Shown here: piece after piece, positions 1-8,444 of the stretch
How positions within the stretch are numbered: the first letter of the stretch is position 1
How the letters are laid out: each line of letters starts with the position of its first letter
Assembly: GCF_900129305.1 (NCBI RefSeq)
Contig: NZ_FQVB01000007.1
Coordinates: 97,994-161,993, forward strand
Direction of reading: 5' to 3'
Length of the DNA stretch: 64,000 nucleotides
Origin: Desulfacinum infernum DSM 9756
GTDB lineage: Bacteria; Desulfobacterota; Syntrophobacteria; Syntrophobacterales; DSM-9756
Notes under the pieces: generated by a model
What the model was told of the DNA's origin: nothing
What the model saw: only the letters and a program-made list of their open reading frames with translations
The model's database searches: none
Translations under genes and position numbers: made by a program

Positions 1-1
1 A

Positions 2-103
2 CCGCTTCCCGAGGAAAATCCGGTCTCTCCAGGGGAGATGGTGCGCATCAAGATCGAGCGCCTGGCGCCCCGGGACGAGGTCTTTCGGGTCCAGATCGTC
101 TGA
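2..103 (+). CDS. 3' end of an unidentified protein (33 codons visible)
   Basis: An open frame enters from the left edge and ends in TGA at 101-103. It reads LPEENPVSPGEMVRIKIERL and continues to end in FRVQIV. The short alternating hydrophobic/charged pattern looks like a C-terminal beta-rich domain, but too little is present to name a family. It converges with prfB, whose stop lies only 10 bases further on. Function is not assigned. Confidence 0.5.
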   Translation, partial: PLPEENPVSPGEMVRIKIERLAPRDEVFRVQIV

Positions 104-112
104 TGAAGGGGG

Positions 113-1235
113 CTAGTTCGCCGCCTGCCCGTTCAGCTGTTGGAGCAGGAAGGCTTCGATGAACTCGTCCAGTTCGCCGTCCAGAACGGCGTCCACGTTG
201 CCCTTTTCCACCTGAGTGCGGTGATCCTTGACCAGTCGGTAGGGCTGGAGCACGTAGGAGCGGATCTGGTTCCCCCACGCGATGTCGTCCAAATTGTCGT
301 GGAGTTCCTGCATCTTTTCCTGCTGCTTTTGGCGTTCCCGCTCGTAAAGTCGGGCGCGCAGGACCTTCATGGCGATGTCCCGGTTGCGGTGCTGGGACTT
401 TTCGTTCTGGCACTGCACCACGATGCCCGTGGGAAGATGGGTGATGCGCACGGCGGAGCTGGTCTTGTTCACGTGCTGTCCGCCCGCGCCGCTGGCCCGG
501 TACGTGTCGATGCGAAGGTCCGACGGCTTGATGTCGATCTCGATGGTGTCGTCGATTTCCGGATAGACGAAGACGGCCGCAAAGGACGTGTGCCGCCTGC
601 CGCTGGCGTCGAAAGGAGAGATGCGAACGAGGCGGTGAATGCCCGATTCGGCCTTCAGGAGCCCGTAGGCGAAGCGGCCGGAAGCGGTGAAGGTGGCGCT
701 CTTGATGCCGGCCTCCTCGCCTTCCAGCAGATCCACCATCTCCGTACTGAATCCCTTGCGTTCACACCACCTCAGGTACATGCGCAGGAGCATCTGGGCC
801 CAGTCCTGGGCTTCGGTGCCGCCCGCTCCCGCGTTGATGCTCACGATGGCGTTCTTGTCGTCGTTTTCCCCGCTGAGCATCTGCTGCACTTCCAGTGCGC
901 GGATCTTCTTCTGGAGCGCCCGGGCCTTGGCGGCCACTTCCTTGATGGTGTCCGCATCCTCCTCATCCACGGCCATGTCCAGGAGCAGTTCGCTTTCTTC
1001 CAGCTCGGTTCCCAGCTCGTCGAAGTCCTTGACGATGTCCGTCAGGTGGGCCCGTTCCTTGAGAATGTCCTTGCTCTTGTCGGGATCGTCCCAGAAATCC
1101 TGCTTGGCCATGAGCTGGTCCAGCTCTTGGAGGCGCTTCTTCTTGCCGGCGATGTCAAAGATACCCTCCGAGGATTTCAAACTTGTGGACCAGCTCCTTG
1201 AGGGTCCCTCGGATTTCTGCGGGTTGAATGATCAT
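113..1235 (-). CDS. prfB: Peptide chain release factor 2 (RF2), expressed by programmed +1 frameshift
   Basis: RF2 recognises UGA/UAA stop codons and triggers peptide release on the ribosome. The protein carries the GGQ hydrolysis motif (GAGGQHVNKTSSAVR) and ends with the usual RF2 C-terminus. The gene is in two frames. A 26-codon leader starts at ATG 1235 (AGGAG just upstream), runs to CTT (1160-1158) and meets an in-frame TGA (1157-1155). Skipping base 1157 joins it to the main frame, which stops at TAG 115-113, giving 373 residues, a normal RF2 length. The site GGAGGGTATCTTTGAC is almost the classic bacterial one. The translation that starts at 1180 lacks the true N-terminus. It lies downstream of lnt on the same strand. 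Confidence 0.97.
1154..1169 (-). promoter_or_regulatory. prfB programmed +1 frameshift site
   Basis: Read on the minus strand the bases are GGAGGGTATCTTTGAC: an internal Shine-Dalgarno-like GGAGGG, a short spacer, the slippery CTT codon and the UGA stop followed by C. In the known mechanism, low RF2 lets the ribosome pause at UGA and slip +1, so RF2 controls its own synthesis. Confidence 0.95.
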
Positions 1236-1349
1236 GGATGGTCTCCTTTCCATTGTGGAAGCCCTAAGGCTCGTCTGCTCCCCGGCTTGTTCCTGGAAGC
1301 GGGGCTATTCTAACACGAGACGGAGATCTTAGCAGGGGACAATTTCGGT

Positions 1350-2942
1350 TCACGGCGTCCGCCGGTTCCGCAGCGCCCCATACACCCCCAGGGTGGCCGT
1401 CGTCAAGGTGCAAAGCCAGGCGAAGAGATCCCCGAAGCGGGCGTAGAAGGTGATGGGTCCGGGAGAGGGGAGGGTGGCGGACAGGGTGCCGCGCGTATTC
1501 AGAGGGAGGTCGGCCAAGGTCTTTCCCGAAGGGGCAAAGACGGCGCTGATGCCGGTATTGGCGCAGCGGACGAAGGGCACCCGGAATTCCACGGCGCGCC
1601 AGCGCGCCATTTCCTTGTGCTGGTAAGGGGCGGAGCTGTCGCCGAACCAGGCGTCGTTGGTGAGGTTCACCAGCACCGTGGCCCCCCGCCGCACCTCATC
1701 GCGCGCCAGCTCGGGAAAGATGGCCTCGTAGCAGATCAAGACTCCGAGAACATGGCGTCCCAACGGCAGGGCCGCGGGTTCTTTTCCCGGCTGGAAGTCC
1801 CCGGCGGCCGCCACGAGCTTTTCCACGAAAAAGAGAACCTTCTTGAGCGGCACATATTCGCCGAAGGGCACCAGGTGCCGCTTGCTGTAGCGCCCCGTCA
1901 CGCCCCGGGAGGGTTCCAGCAACAGGGCCTGGTTCTGGAGCTTTGGGGCGCCTTCCACCCGGACGACGCCGGGGATGCCCACCAGCAGGGGAGTCTTCAG
2001 AGCTTCCAGGGTCTCGTGGAGCCTGGCCGTGGGGCCGGCTTCCATATCGTAGAAGAACGGAGCGGCCGTTTCGGGCCAAACCACCAGGTCGAGCCGGTTT
2101 CGGCGCACGAGCTGGCGGGAGAGTTCTTCATAGGTGTCGAGGGTTTTTGCCTGGTAGGCGGGATCCCACTTGACCGACTGATCGATGTTTCCCTGGACTA
2201 AACCTACGCGGAATTCCTCCGCCGTCCCAGCGGCGTCGTTTCCGGTCTGCAGGCGCCAGGATCCGTACGCCAGGGCCACCCCGGCACACAGAAAAACGGC
2301 CAGAGCCGGGCGGATGTTTTTGAATCTCCATCCGATCAGGACGGCCGCGTTGGCTTGCACCACGAGCCAGCTCACTCCATAAACCCCCGTTACATCGGCC
2401 ACTTGAATGAGGGGAAGCAGGGGGGTCTGGGTGTAGCCCAGCTGGGTCCAGGGAAAGCCCGTGAACAGATGGGCTCGAACCCATTCCAGGGCGACCCAGG
2501 CGGGGGCAAGGCCCCAGGCCCACCATGCGGGCCGGGACAGCCAGCGCCGGGCGATCCAGGCGAAGGCGGCCGGATAGAGGGCCAGATAGGCACAAAGAAG
2601 CAAAAGGACGGAAAGGGCCACCGGCAGGGGCAGGCCGCCGTAGCGCTGAACCACGTAGGCGATCCAGTAGAGGGTCGTTCCGGCATGGACCAGACCGGCC
2701 AAAAATCCCAGCCGGAAGGCTCCGCCCGGGGAAACGTGCGGGATGGTCCAAAGAAGCGGCACCCAAGCGATCCAGGCCAGGGGATACCAGGAAAGCTTGG
2801 GAAAGGAGGCGCTCAGGAAAAGACCGGTTGAGATCGCGGCCAATGCGAGCGCCCCGGGGTGGGGTGAGGCGGTCCGGGGGCCATGGGACGGCGGGTGGTT
2901 GCGTCTGGGAAAGAGTCTTCGCACGATGCTATCAGCAGCCAA
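1350..2942 (-). CDS. lnt: Apolipoprotein N-acyltransferase
   Basis: Lnt transfers an acyl chain to the N-terminal cysteine of lipoproteins at the inner membrane. The 530-residue protein has hydrophobic helices in about its first 230 residues, then a nitrilase-type domain. The expected catalytic triad is visible: Glu291 in VVWPETAAPF, Lys354 in YSKRHLVPFGEYVPL and Cys404 in LICYEAIFPE. A further hydrophobic helix closes the C-terminus. The start is uncertain: TTG at 2942 is the longest option and a GTG at 2924 is also possible. It begins 12 bases after the corC stop, so the two are surely cotranscribed, as in the ybeX-lnt order of enterobacteria. Confidence 0.95.
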   Translation of the reverse strand: MAADSIVRRLFPRRNHPPSHGPRTASPHPGALALAAISTGLFLSASFPKLSWYPLAWIAWVPLLWTIPHVSPGGAFRLGFLAGLVHAGTTLYWIAYVVQRYGGLPLPVALSVLLLLCAYLALYPAAFAWIARRWLSRPAWWAWGLAPAWVALEWVRAHLFTGFPWTQLGYTQTPLLPLIQVADVTGVYGVSWLVVQANAAVLIGWRFKNIRPALAVFLCAGVALAYGSWRLQTGNDAAGTAEEFRVGLVQGNIDQSVKWDPAYQAKTLDTYEELSRQLVRRNRLDLVVWPETAAPFFYDMEAGPTARLHETLEALKTPLLVGIPGVVRVEGAPKLQNQALLLEPSRGVTGRYSKRHLVPFGEYVPLKKVLFFVEKLVAAAGDFQPGKEPAALPLGRHVLGVLICYEAIFPELARDEVRRGATVLVNLTNDAWFGDSSAPYQHKEMARWRAVEFRVPFVRCANTGISAVFAPSGKTLADLPLNTRGTLSATLPSPGPITFYARFGDLFAWLCTLTTATLGVYGALRNRRTP

Positions 2943-2954
2943 ACGCCCGGATCA

Positions 2955-3827
2955 TCAGGATGCGGAACCTTCGTCCGGCAGCGACTCCAGCACGGGGCTT
3001 TGCAGACGGCGGATGCGGATCCTTTCGATCTTCCGGCTGTCCGCCGCTTCCACCACCATCTCCAGTCCCTGGAACTGGATCTTCTCGTTCACGCCGGGAA
3101 CGCGGCCCAGACGGCTGATGACAAAACCGCCGATGGATTCGAACTTCCCTTCGGGGAATTCCACGTCCAGATAATCCTCCAGCTCTTCGATGTCCAAGCG
3201 GGCGTCCACGAGGATGGATCCGTCTTCCTGCTCCATCAGCCAATTTTCTTCCGAGTCGTATTCATCCATGATGTCGCCGATGATTTCCTCGATGATGTCC
3301 TCCAGCGTCAAAACGCCGGCCGTCCCGCCATACTCGTCGATGACGATGGCCATGTGGGACTTCCGGTGGCGGAGGTCACGGAGCACATCGCTGATCTTTT
3401 TGGACTCGGGGATGAAATAAGGGGGGCGCAGGGTCTCGCGCAATTCAATGGAGTCCTTGCCCCAGTACTGGAGCAGGTCCTTGGCGTGGAGAATCCCGAC
3501 GATGTTGTCGATGGAATCCTGGTAGATGGGGATCCGTGAATGCCCCGACTCCACAATGAGGCGGATAATGGACTCGATGGGGGTGTCCAAGGGGGCGGCC
3601 AGGGTGTCCGTGCGCGGAACCATGATCTCCCGGGCCACGGTGTCTCGAAAGGAGAAGATCCCTTGGATCATATCCCCTTCGTCTTCGGAGATGAGCCCGC
3701 GCTCTTCCCCCTCGTCAATGAGCTGCTGGATTTCCTTTTCCAGATCCTTGGGCTTATCGAGCTTCGACAGGCGGCGGAAGGCCTTTTTCAGCCACCGCTG
3801 CAAACCCTTGGCTGACTCTTCGTCCAA
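2955..3827 (-). CDS. corC: CBS-domain protein of the CorC/HlyC family
   Basis: A 290-residue soluble protein with two CBS domains (about residues 70-190; IMVPR, GHSRIPIY, IDEYGGTAGVLTLEDIIEE) and a C-terminal CorC_HlyC domain (about 205-280). Family members are linked to magnesium/cobalt efflux or membrane ion homeostasis, and CBS pairs often bind adenosyl ligands. There is no DUF21 membrane domain, so this is the short CorC type. The start is TTG at 3827 with GAGGAT five bases upstream. It is the first gene of the corC-lnt-prfB run. Exact substrate is unknown. Confidence 0.9.
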   Translation of the reverse strand: MDEESAKGLQRWLKKAFRRLSKLDKPKDLEKEIQQLIDEGEERGLISEDEGDMIQGIFSFRDTVAREIMVPRTDTLAAPLDTPIESIIRLIVESGHSRIPIYQDSIDNIVGILHAKDLLQYWGKDSIELRETLRPPYFIPESKKISDVLRDLRHRKSHMAIVIDEYGGTAGVLTLEDIIEEIIGDIMDEYDSEENWLMEQEDGSILVDARLDIEELEDYLDVEFPEGKFESIGGFVISRLGRVPGVNEKIQFQGLEMVVEAADSRKIERIRIRRLQSPVLESLPDEGSAS

Positions 3828-3922
3828 AGCTTATCCTCGAAAGGTTGCGTTAAGGATAACGAATGTTTCCAGAGTCTTACGGAGTCGTCCCCAGAGGTAC
3901 ATGGTAACTCTAGCAAGAGAAT

Positions 3923-4840
3923 TCAACTCCTGTCTAGAAAAATGTAGGCGAGCAGTTTGTGGACCAGCCGGGCCGCCAAGAAGTCCGGAGCGGGCATGCC
4001 CGGGACGGGACACAGTTCCACCACGTCGAAGCCCACGATCCGGCGCTTCCGGCTCACGGCCCGCAGGACTCTCAAAAGCTGATACCAGCCCAGGCCTCCG
4101 GGTTCGGGGGTGCCCACCGCCGGCATGATGGACGGATCCAGCACGTCCAGGTCGATGGTGACATAGACATGGGGGCTCAGGGTTTCCACGACGCGCTGGG
4201 GCAGATCCTCCCTGTCGTGGATTTCATGGGCGAAAAAGGCGGGAATGGAGCGTTCCCGGATCCGCTGGTGTTCTTCCCGCGTGAGGGACCGGATGCCCAC
4301 CTGCACCAGCGGGACGTGGTCCAAGATGTGATGCATGACACAGGCATTGCTGAAGGACGATTCCTGGTATTCGGGCCGCAGGTCGGGGTGGGCGTCGAAA
4401 TGAAGTACCGTCAGGGAGTCGAAGGATTCCGCGGCCGCCTGGATCATCCCCAGCGACAGCAGGTGTTCGCCGCCCAGGAGGACGGGGAGCTTGCCAGCCT
4501 CGAACAGCATGCGTCCCACGGTCCTGATGCGCTCCACCATGTGCCGTGGAGAAGCCACAGTGACCGCCACCTCGTCCAGGGTGGCGATTCCCCGGCGGTA
4601 AGGCTCCGTTTCCGTCTCCTCGTCGTAGAATTCCAGTTCCCGGGAGGCCAGAATGATGGCGCGGGGCCCTTCCCGGGTTCCGGACTTATAGGTGGTGGTG
4701 CCGTCGTAGGGGGCCGGCACGATCACCGCTTCGGCGTTTTCCAGCGCCTCCGGGCTACGGGGAAGCCCCAGAAAAGACAAGGAAGGACCGAGATGCTCCT
4801 GGATCCCGGTCCTCAAGGGGCGAGAAGGCGTGTCGGTCAT
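3923..4840 (-). CDS. speB: Agmatinase / arginase-family ureohydrolase
   Basis: Hydrolyses agmatine (or a related guanidino compound) to putrescine and urea. The 305-residue protein has the manganese-binding motifs of the family: GGEH, FDAHPD and IDLDVLDPS. The true start is ATG 4840, five bases after the speD stop. An upstream extension of the frame only overlaps speD. Its position directly after speD, with speE a few kilobases away, favours agmatinase over arginase or formimidoylglutamase. Putrescine would feed spermidine synthesis. Confidence 0.88.
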   Translation of the reverse strand: MTDTPSRPLRTGIQEHLGPSLSFLGLPRSPEALENAEAVIVPAPYDGTTTYKSGTREGPRAIILASRELEFYDEETETEPYRRGIATLDEVAVTVASPRHMVERIRTVGRMLFEAGKLPVLLGGEHLLSLGMIQAAAESFDSLTVLHFDAHPDLRPEYQESSFSNACVMHHILDHVPLVQVGIRSLTREEHQRIRERSIPAFFAHEIHDREDLPQRVVETLSPHVYVTIDLDVLDPSIMPAVGTPEPGGLGWYQLLRVLRAVSRKRRIVGFDVVELCPVPGMPAPDFLAARLVHKLLAYIFLDRS

Positions 4841-4845
4841 GACAG

Positions 4846-5295
4846 TCAACGGCTTCTTTGGCGCAGCATCCGATCCATGCGCACCACCTGGGCGGAGTCG
4901 GCGATGTTGTTGGGGAATTCCTGGCCGCGATCCAGCACGTTGATCTCGCACTTCTGGATGCGGAAACGCTCCTTGATGGTGGCGATGGCCTTGTCCGTGT
5001 CGAACGGCTTGCAGGAGAACATATCCAGGCTCAAATAGGCCTTGTCGGGGAAGGTGTGGATGCTGATGTGGCTCTCGGCGATGAGAACAAACCCCGAAAT
5101 GCCCCAGTCTTCGGGAACGGCTCCCTTGTAGCGGAAGACATAGGGCGGCATGATCTTGGTCATGTCCATCTCGGTGGGGTACTTGTCCAGGAAATCGTAG
5201 ATCAGGTTGATGTCCTGCAGAAGGCCGGGGTCACAGCCGTAGCCGTCCAGCATGAGATGAACCCCGAAGCCGAACTCAGGTTTTTTCGTATTCAT
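4846..5295 (-). CDS. speD: S-adenosylmethionine decarboxylase proenzyme
   Basis: A pyruvoyl enzyme that makes decarboxylated SAM, the aminopropyl donor for spermidine. The 149-residue protein contains AESHISIHTFPDKAYLSLDM. In this family self-cleavage occurs before the serine of the ESH motif, which then becomes the pyruvoyl group. The start is ATG 5295 with GGAGGT seven bases upstream; a GTG nine bases earlier overlaps that ribosome site and is less likely. It is followed by speB, and an XRE-cupin regulator lies just upstream on the same strand. Confidence 0.92.
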   Translation of the reverse strand: MNTKKPEFGFGVHLMLDGYGCDPGLLQDINLIYDFLDKYPTEMDMTKIMPPYVFRYKGAVPEDWGISGFVLIAESHISIHTFPDKAYLSLDMFSCKPFDTDKAIATIKERFRIQKCEINVLDRGQEFPNNIADSAQVVRMDRMLRQRSR

Positions 5296-5376
5296 GTCAA
5301 CCACCTCCCCGTCCTATGGTGAAGATCACCCCCGCCATATATCTTGGGGGGCCACGTTCTCGGATGGTTCGCTTTT

Positions 5377-5928
5377 TCAGAACCGGGACTGGCTTACCAC
5401 CCACAGGAGGACGGCTTCTCCCCGGCCCGTGTTTTCCACCCAGTGTGGAGTGGAGCTCTTGAAATAGAAACAGTCACCCGGGTTGAGCTTGTGCTGCTTT
5501 CCGTCCAGCCAGAGCGTCACGGAGCCTTTGATGACGAAGCCGAATTCTTCCCCCTCATGGGGCGTATCCGTGGGGGTCCGCGCTCCCCGGTGCAGCTTCA
5601 CGTAGACCGGGTCCATGAGGCGTCCCATGGCCCTCGGCAACAGGAAGTAGATCTCGCACTCGTCGCTCGATTCCGAGCTGAGCACCCGGGCTTTCTTTCT
5701 GGCCACCGCGCCGGGATGGGGCATGTCCTGGAAGAATTCGGCCAGCTCCACCCCGAGCACATCCAGGATGCTCTTGAGGGTTGCAATGGAAGGCGAGGTC
5801 AGATCCCGCTCCAGCTGGGAGATGAAGCCCTTGGTGAGGTAGGCCCGGTTGGCCAGTTCCTCTTGGGTCAGGCCGTTTTCCATCCGCAGGCGCCGGAGCT
5901 TTTCGCCGATCTTGATCTCGTCTCCCAT
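5377..5928 (-). CDS. XRE-family regulator with C-terminal cupin domain, probable polyamine-gene regulator
   Basis: A 183-residue protein. Residues 7-60 form an XRE helix-turn-helix (KLRRLRMENGLTQEELANRA and the following FISQLERD), and residues about 110-180 form a cupin (GEEFGFVIKGSVTLWLDG, NPGDCFYFKSSTPHW). The PuuR/SutR group has this build; its cupin is thought to sense small metabolites. It sits 81 bases upstream of speD on the same strand, so control of polyamine synthesis is the likely role. Its own promoter and a palindrome at the transcription start suggest autoregulation. The effector is unknown. Confidence 0.87.
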   Translation of the reverse strand: MGDEIKIGEKLRRLRMENGLTQEELANRAYLTKGFISQLERDLTSPSIATLKSILDVLGVELAEFFQDMPHPGAVARKKARVLSSESSDECEIYFLLPRAMGRLMDPVYVKLHRGARTPTDTPHEGEEFGFVIKGSVTLWLDGKQHKLNPGDCFYFKSSTPHWVENTGRGEAVLLWVVSQSRF

Positions 5929-5940
5929 GGTTTACCTATA

Positions 5941-5957
5941 TTAAACCAAAAGTTTAA
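5941..5957 (-). promoter_or_regulatory. Candidate operator for the XRE-cupin regulator
   Basis: A perfect inverted repeat, TTAAAC-N5-GTTTAA, lies between the -10 element (5970-5975) and the start codon (5928), where a bound repressor would block initiation. It is the only strongly AT-rich palindrome nearby. Autoregulation is inferred from position. Confidence 0.55.
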
Positions 5958-5969
5958 AAAAGCGCGCCT

Positions 5970-5998
5970 TGTATAAAGCCCTGCAGGGGGGGTGTCAA
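5970..5998 (-). promoter_or_regulatory. Sigma-70 promoter for the XRE-cupin regulator / speD / speB
   Basis: On the minus strand TTGACA (5998-5993) is followed after exactly 17 bases by TATACA (5975-5970). The spacer begins with a run of C. The consensus match and the location 42 bases before the start codon make this a convincing promoter. Confidence 0.75.
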
Positions 5999-6126
5999 GG
6001 AAAAATTGATCGTGAGTTCCAAGGTGCCGAAGGAGGCAGAGGGGAAGGGGACGGACCGGGGGGCGCAGGTATGGGAGACGTGCCCTTGGCGTTTCTATGC
6101 GTGGAATGCAGGGGCGACCAAGATGG

Positions 6127-7068
6127 TCAAGCCGACTCGGATGGGGAGCACACCTCGGCGGCGGCATCCAGGCACAGATGGTCGCCGCCCAAGTCCTTCT
6201 TGGCTCGGTACTGAGCCTTGTCGGCCCGAGCGATCAGGTCTTCGATGCTTCGATCCACGTGTCCGTTGAGAGAACGAAAGGCCGCGGCCCCGATGGACAG
6301 GCTGGTGGGCGCGGCTTCCAAGCGCGCATACTTGGATTGGATCCTTTGGGCCACCTTGGTGGCCTGTTCCGATTCCAGGTAGGGCAGCACCACGGTGAAC
6401 TCGTCTCCACCGTAGCGAAAGGCGCTGTCCACGTGTTCGCGGATGGACGAGCGCAGGATCTCGGCCAGTTCGATGAGCAGCGCGTCTCCCGCCTGGTGGC
6501 CCTCCTGATCGTTGTACTCCTTGAAACGGTCGATATCGATGAAAAGGAGAAACAGAGGGTGTCCGTACCGGATGGAGCGCACCGCCTCCTGGGTCAGGAC
6601 TTTTCGGAAGTGGCGGCGGTTGTAGAGGCCCGTGAGGGGGTCGCGGGTGGCCAGTTGCTCCAGCTCGCGCCTCAGCCATCTTTCCCGCATGAGCCGGCGC
6701 AGCTTGGCGTCCAGCTTGTCCAGGCTGAACGGTTTGGTGATGAAGTCGGCGGCTCCCGCATGGATCACGTCCACGTACTTGTAGCGAACCGCATGGCCCG
6801 TGATGGCGATGGCGTCCACGTCCGGGTGGTGTTCGCGGATGTGGCGGATGAGGGCGATGCCGTCCATGCGGGGCATGTCCATGTCGGTCACCACGATGTC
6901 GAAGGTCTTCTTTTCCAGTTTTTCCACCGCGTCCAGGCCGTCCACGGCGGTCTCCACCCTGTGGCCGATGAGCTCCAGGCTTTCCGCCACCAGCTCGCGG
7001 ACACTCAGCTCGTCGTCCACCACCAGGATGTTCTGGGGGCCGTAGATGTCTAAGGTCTCTTTTTCCAT
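6127..7068 (-). CDS. Response regulator with GGDEF (diguanylate cyclase) output
   Basis: A 313-residue two-domain protein. The N-terminal receiver (ILVVDDE, phosphoacceptor in VVTDMDMPRMDG, TKPF lysine) is followed by a GGDEF domain from about residue 140 (DPLTGLYNRRHF, FIDIDRFKEYND, YGGDEFTVVLP). The intact GGDEF predicts cyclic-di-GMP synthesis, presumably switched on by phosphorylation. The ATG at 7068 places the receiver at the usual distance from the N-terminus; a TTG at 7119 would add 17 residues. No partner kinase is adjacent. Confidence 0.9.
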   Translation of the reverse strand: MEKETLDIYGPQNILVVDDELSVRELVAESLELIGHRVETAVDGLDAVEKLEKKTFDIVVTDMDMPRMDGIALIRHIREHHPDVDAIAITGHAVRYKYVDVIHAGAADFITKPFSLDKLDAKLRRLMRERWLRRELEQLATRDPLTGLYNRRHFRKVLTQEAVRSIRYGHPLFLLFIDIDRFKEYNDQEGHQAGDALLIELAEILRSSIREHVDSAFRYGGDEFTVVLPYLESEQATKVAQRIQSKYARLEAAPTSLSIGAAAFRSLNGHVDRSIEDLIARADKAQYRAKKDLGGDHLCLDAAAEVCSPSESA

Positions 7069-7218
7069 TTCTTTCAACCCGGACCGGCAGTTGCGAGATC
7101 CCTTGGGGATAAGTAACAAGAATAGCCTCTTTCGTTATTCTTTGCAATTCGTTTCCTATGGCCTTTCGGAGGCGTTTCCCCTATCATCGGGGCCGGCAAA
7201 ACGCTCGGAAGGGAAAGC

Positions 7219-8070
7219 ATGAACCACATCATTCTCATCTACAAGCGGGGGCGGGGGGACGCTGCGGAGCTGGCCCAGCGTCTGGTGCTGTGGCTGAACC
7301 GGAAGGGAATCCAGGTGACGGCCCAGCAGAATGTGGCCGATATGGGCGTTTCGGACAAGCCCCTGTCGGCGCTTCCCCAGGTGCCGGCGGATGCAGTGGT
7401 GGTCCTGGGCGGCGACGGCACCTTCCTCAGTGTGGCCCGCCAGCTGGAAAACCGGCCGCTTCCCATCCTGGGCGTGAATCTGGGCGGCTTGGGGTTCCTG
7501 ACCGAAATCAGCCGAGAGCGCTGCTTCGAGGATCTGGAGCAGGTCCTCCAGGGGGCTTACGACATCGAGGAGCGCATGCGCCTCACGGTGTCCATCCGGC
7601 GCGAAGGCCGAACGGTGTTCCAGCAGACCGTGCTGAACGATGCCGTGATCAACAAGGGCGCCCTGGCCCGCATCGTGGACCTCTACACCCATATCGACGG
7701 AAATTATCTCACCCACTACCGGGCGGACGGCCTCATCGTGGCCACCCCCACCGGATCCACCGCCTACAATCTGTCGGCGGGCGGACCCATCGTGTATCCC
7801 ACGGCCCAGGCGGTGATCCTCACGCCCATCTGCCCCTTTACACTCACCAATCGGCCCATCATTCTGCCCGGAACGGTGGAGATCCGCGTGGATCTGGATG
7901 ACGAGGCCCAGGACGTGGCCCTTACCTGCGACGGCCAGGTGGGCTGCCACCTGGCCGCCCACGACAGCATCCACATCCGTGTGTCGCCCTACCCGCTGCG
8001 CCTCATCAAGCCTACCAGCACCGACTACTTCGAAATCCTGCGTACCAAGCTGAAGTGGGGGCAGGCCTGA
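7219..8070 (+). CDS. nadK: NAD kinase
   Basis: Phosphorylates NAD to NADP. The 283-residue protein shows the family motifs LGGDGTFL, NLGGLGFLTE and TPTGSTAYNLSAGGPI, and the length is normal. The ATG at 7219 is preceded by GGAAGGGAAAGC. It is transcribed away from the REC-GGDEF gene, with 150 bases between the two starts. Confidence 0.96.
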   Translation: MNHIILIYKRGRGDAAELAQRLVLWLNRKGIQVTAQQNVADMGVSDKPLSALPQVPADAVVVLGGDGTFLSVARQLENRPLPILGVNLGGLGFLTEISRERCFEDLEQVLQGAYDIEERMRLTVSIRREGRTVFQQTVLNDAVINKGALARIVDLYTHIDGNYLTHYRADGLIVATPTGSTAYNLSAGGPIVYPTAQAVILTPICPFTLTNRPIILPGTVEIRVDLDDEAQDVALTCDGQVGCHLAAHDSIHIRVSPYPLRLIKPTSTDYFEILRTKLKWGQA

Positions 8071-8444
8071 AGTGGGCCGCCTTAGGAGGCTGCCTGACAA
8101 TGGCTCTCCGCTTTACAAGGCCGAGGAATTTGGGTCCTCCTCGTAGCCGCGGGGCTTCAATCCCGCGGAAAGGGTCATCGTAACTCCATGAAGTGACAGG
8201 GAATACGCGATGGCCTGTCCGACGGCCGGGGGTTCCTCCGCAGCCCTAAAGGGCTGCGCTACGAGAAAAGAGGTCGTCCGCGGCGTTTTCGGACAGCATC
8301 CTGGGCGCCTGATCGAAAACGGCAGATTTGCGCCGCTCAACGCCCACTCGTCATCCCCGCGAAAGCGGGGATCCAGAATTTCCAGTAAGTTATGGACTCC
8401 CGCTTGCGCGGGAGTGACGGGTGGTGGAGTTTTCGTACAGCCTC
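8071..8444. other. Intergenic region made mostly of short palindromic repeats
   Basis: The 374 bases between nadK and the radical SAM gene hold several hairpins and no convincing gene: CCGCGGGG.../TCCCGCGG at 8147-8168, CGCAGCCCTAAAGGGCTGCG at 8239-8258, and the composite element at 8350-8420. Reading frames through it spell peptides such as TPAQAGVHN, a well-known artefact of this repeat type. Confidence 0.8.
8350..8420. repeat. Paired-hairpin interspersed repeat (TCATCCCCGCGAAAGCGGGG type)
   Basis: Two hairpins, CCCCGCGAAAGCGGGG at the left and CTCCCGCTTGCGCGGGAG at the right, are separated by about 30 bases. The outer ends TCATC... and ...GTGACG mirror each other. This layout matches the common proteobacterial dispersed element often mistranslated as VTPAQAGVH-like peptides. 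Confidence 0.75.
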
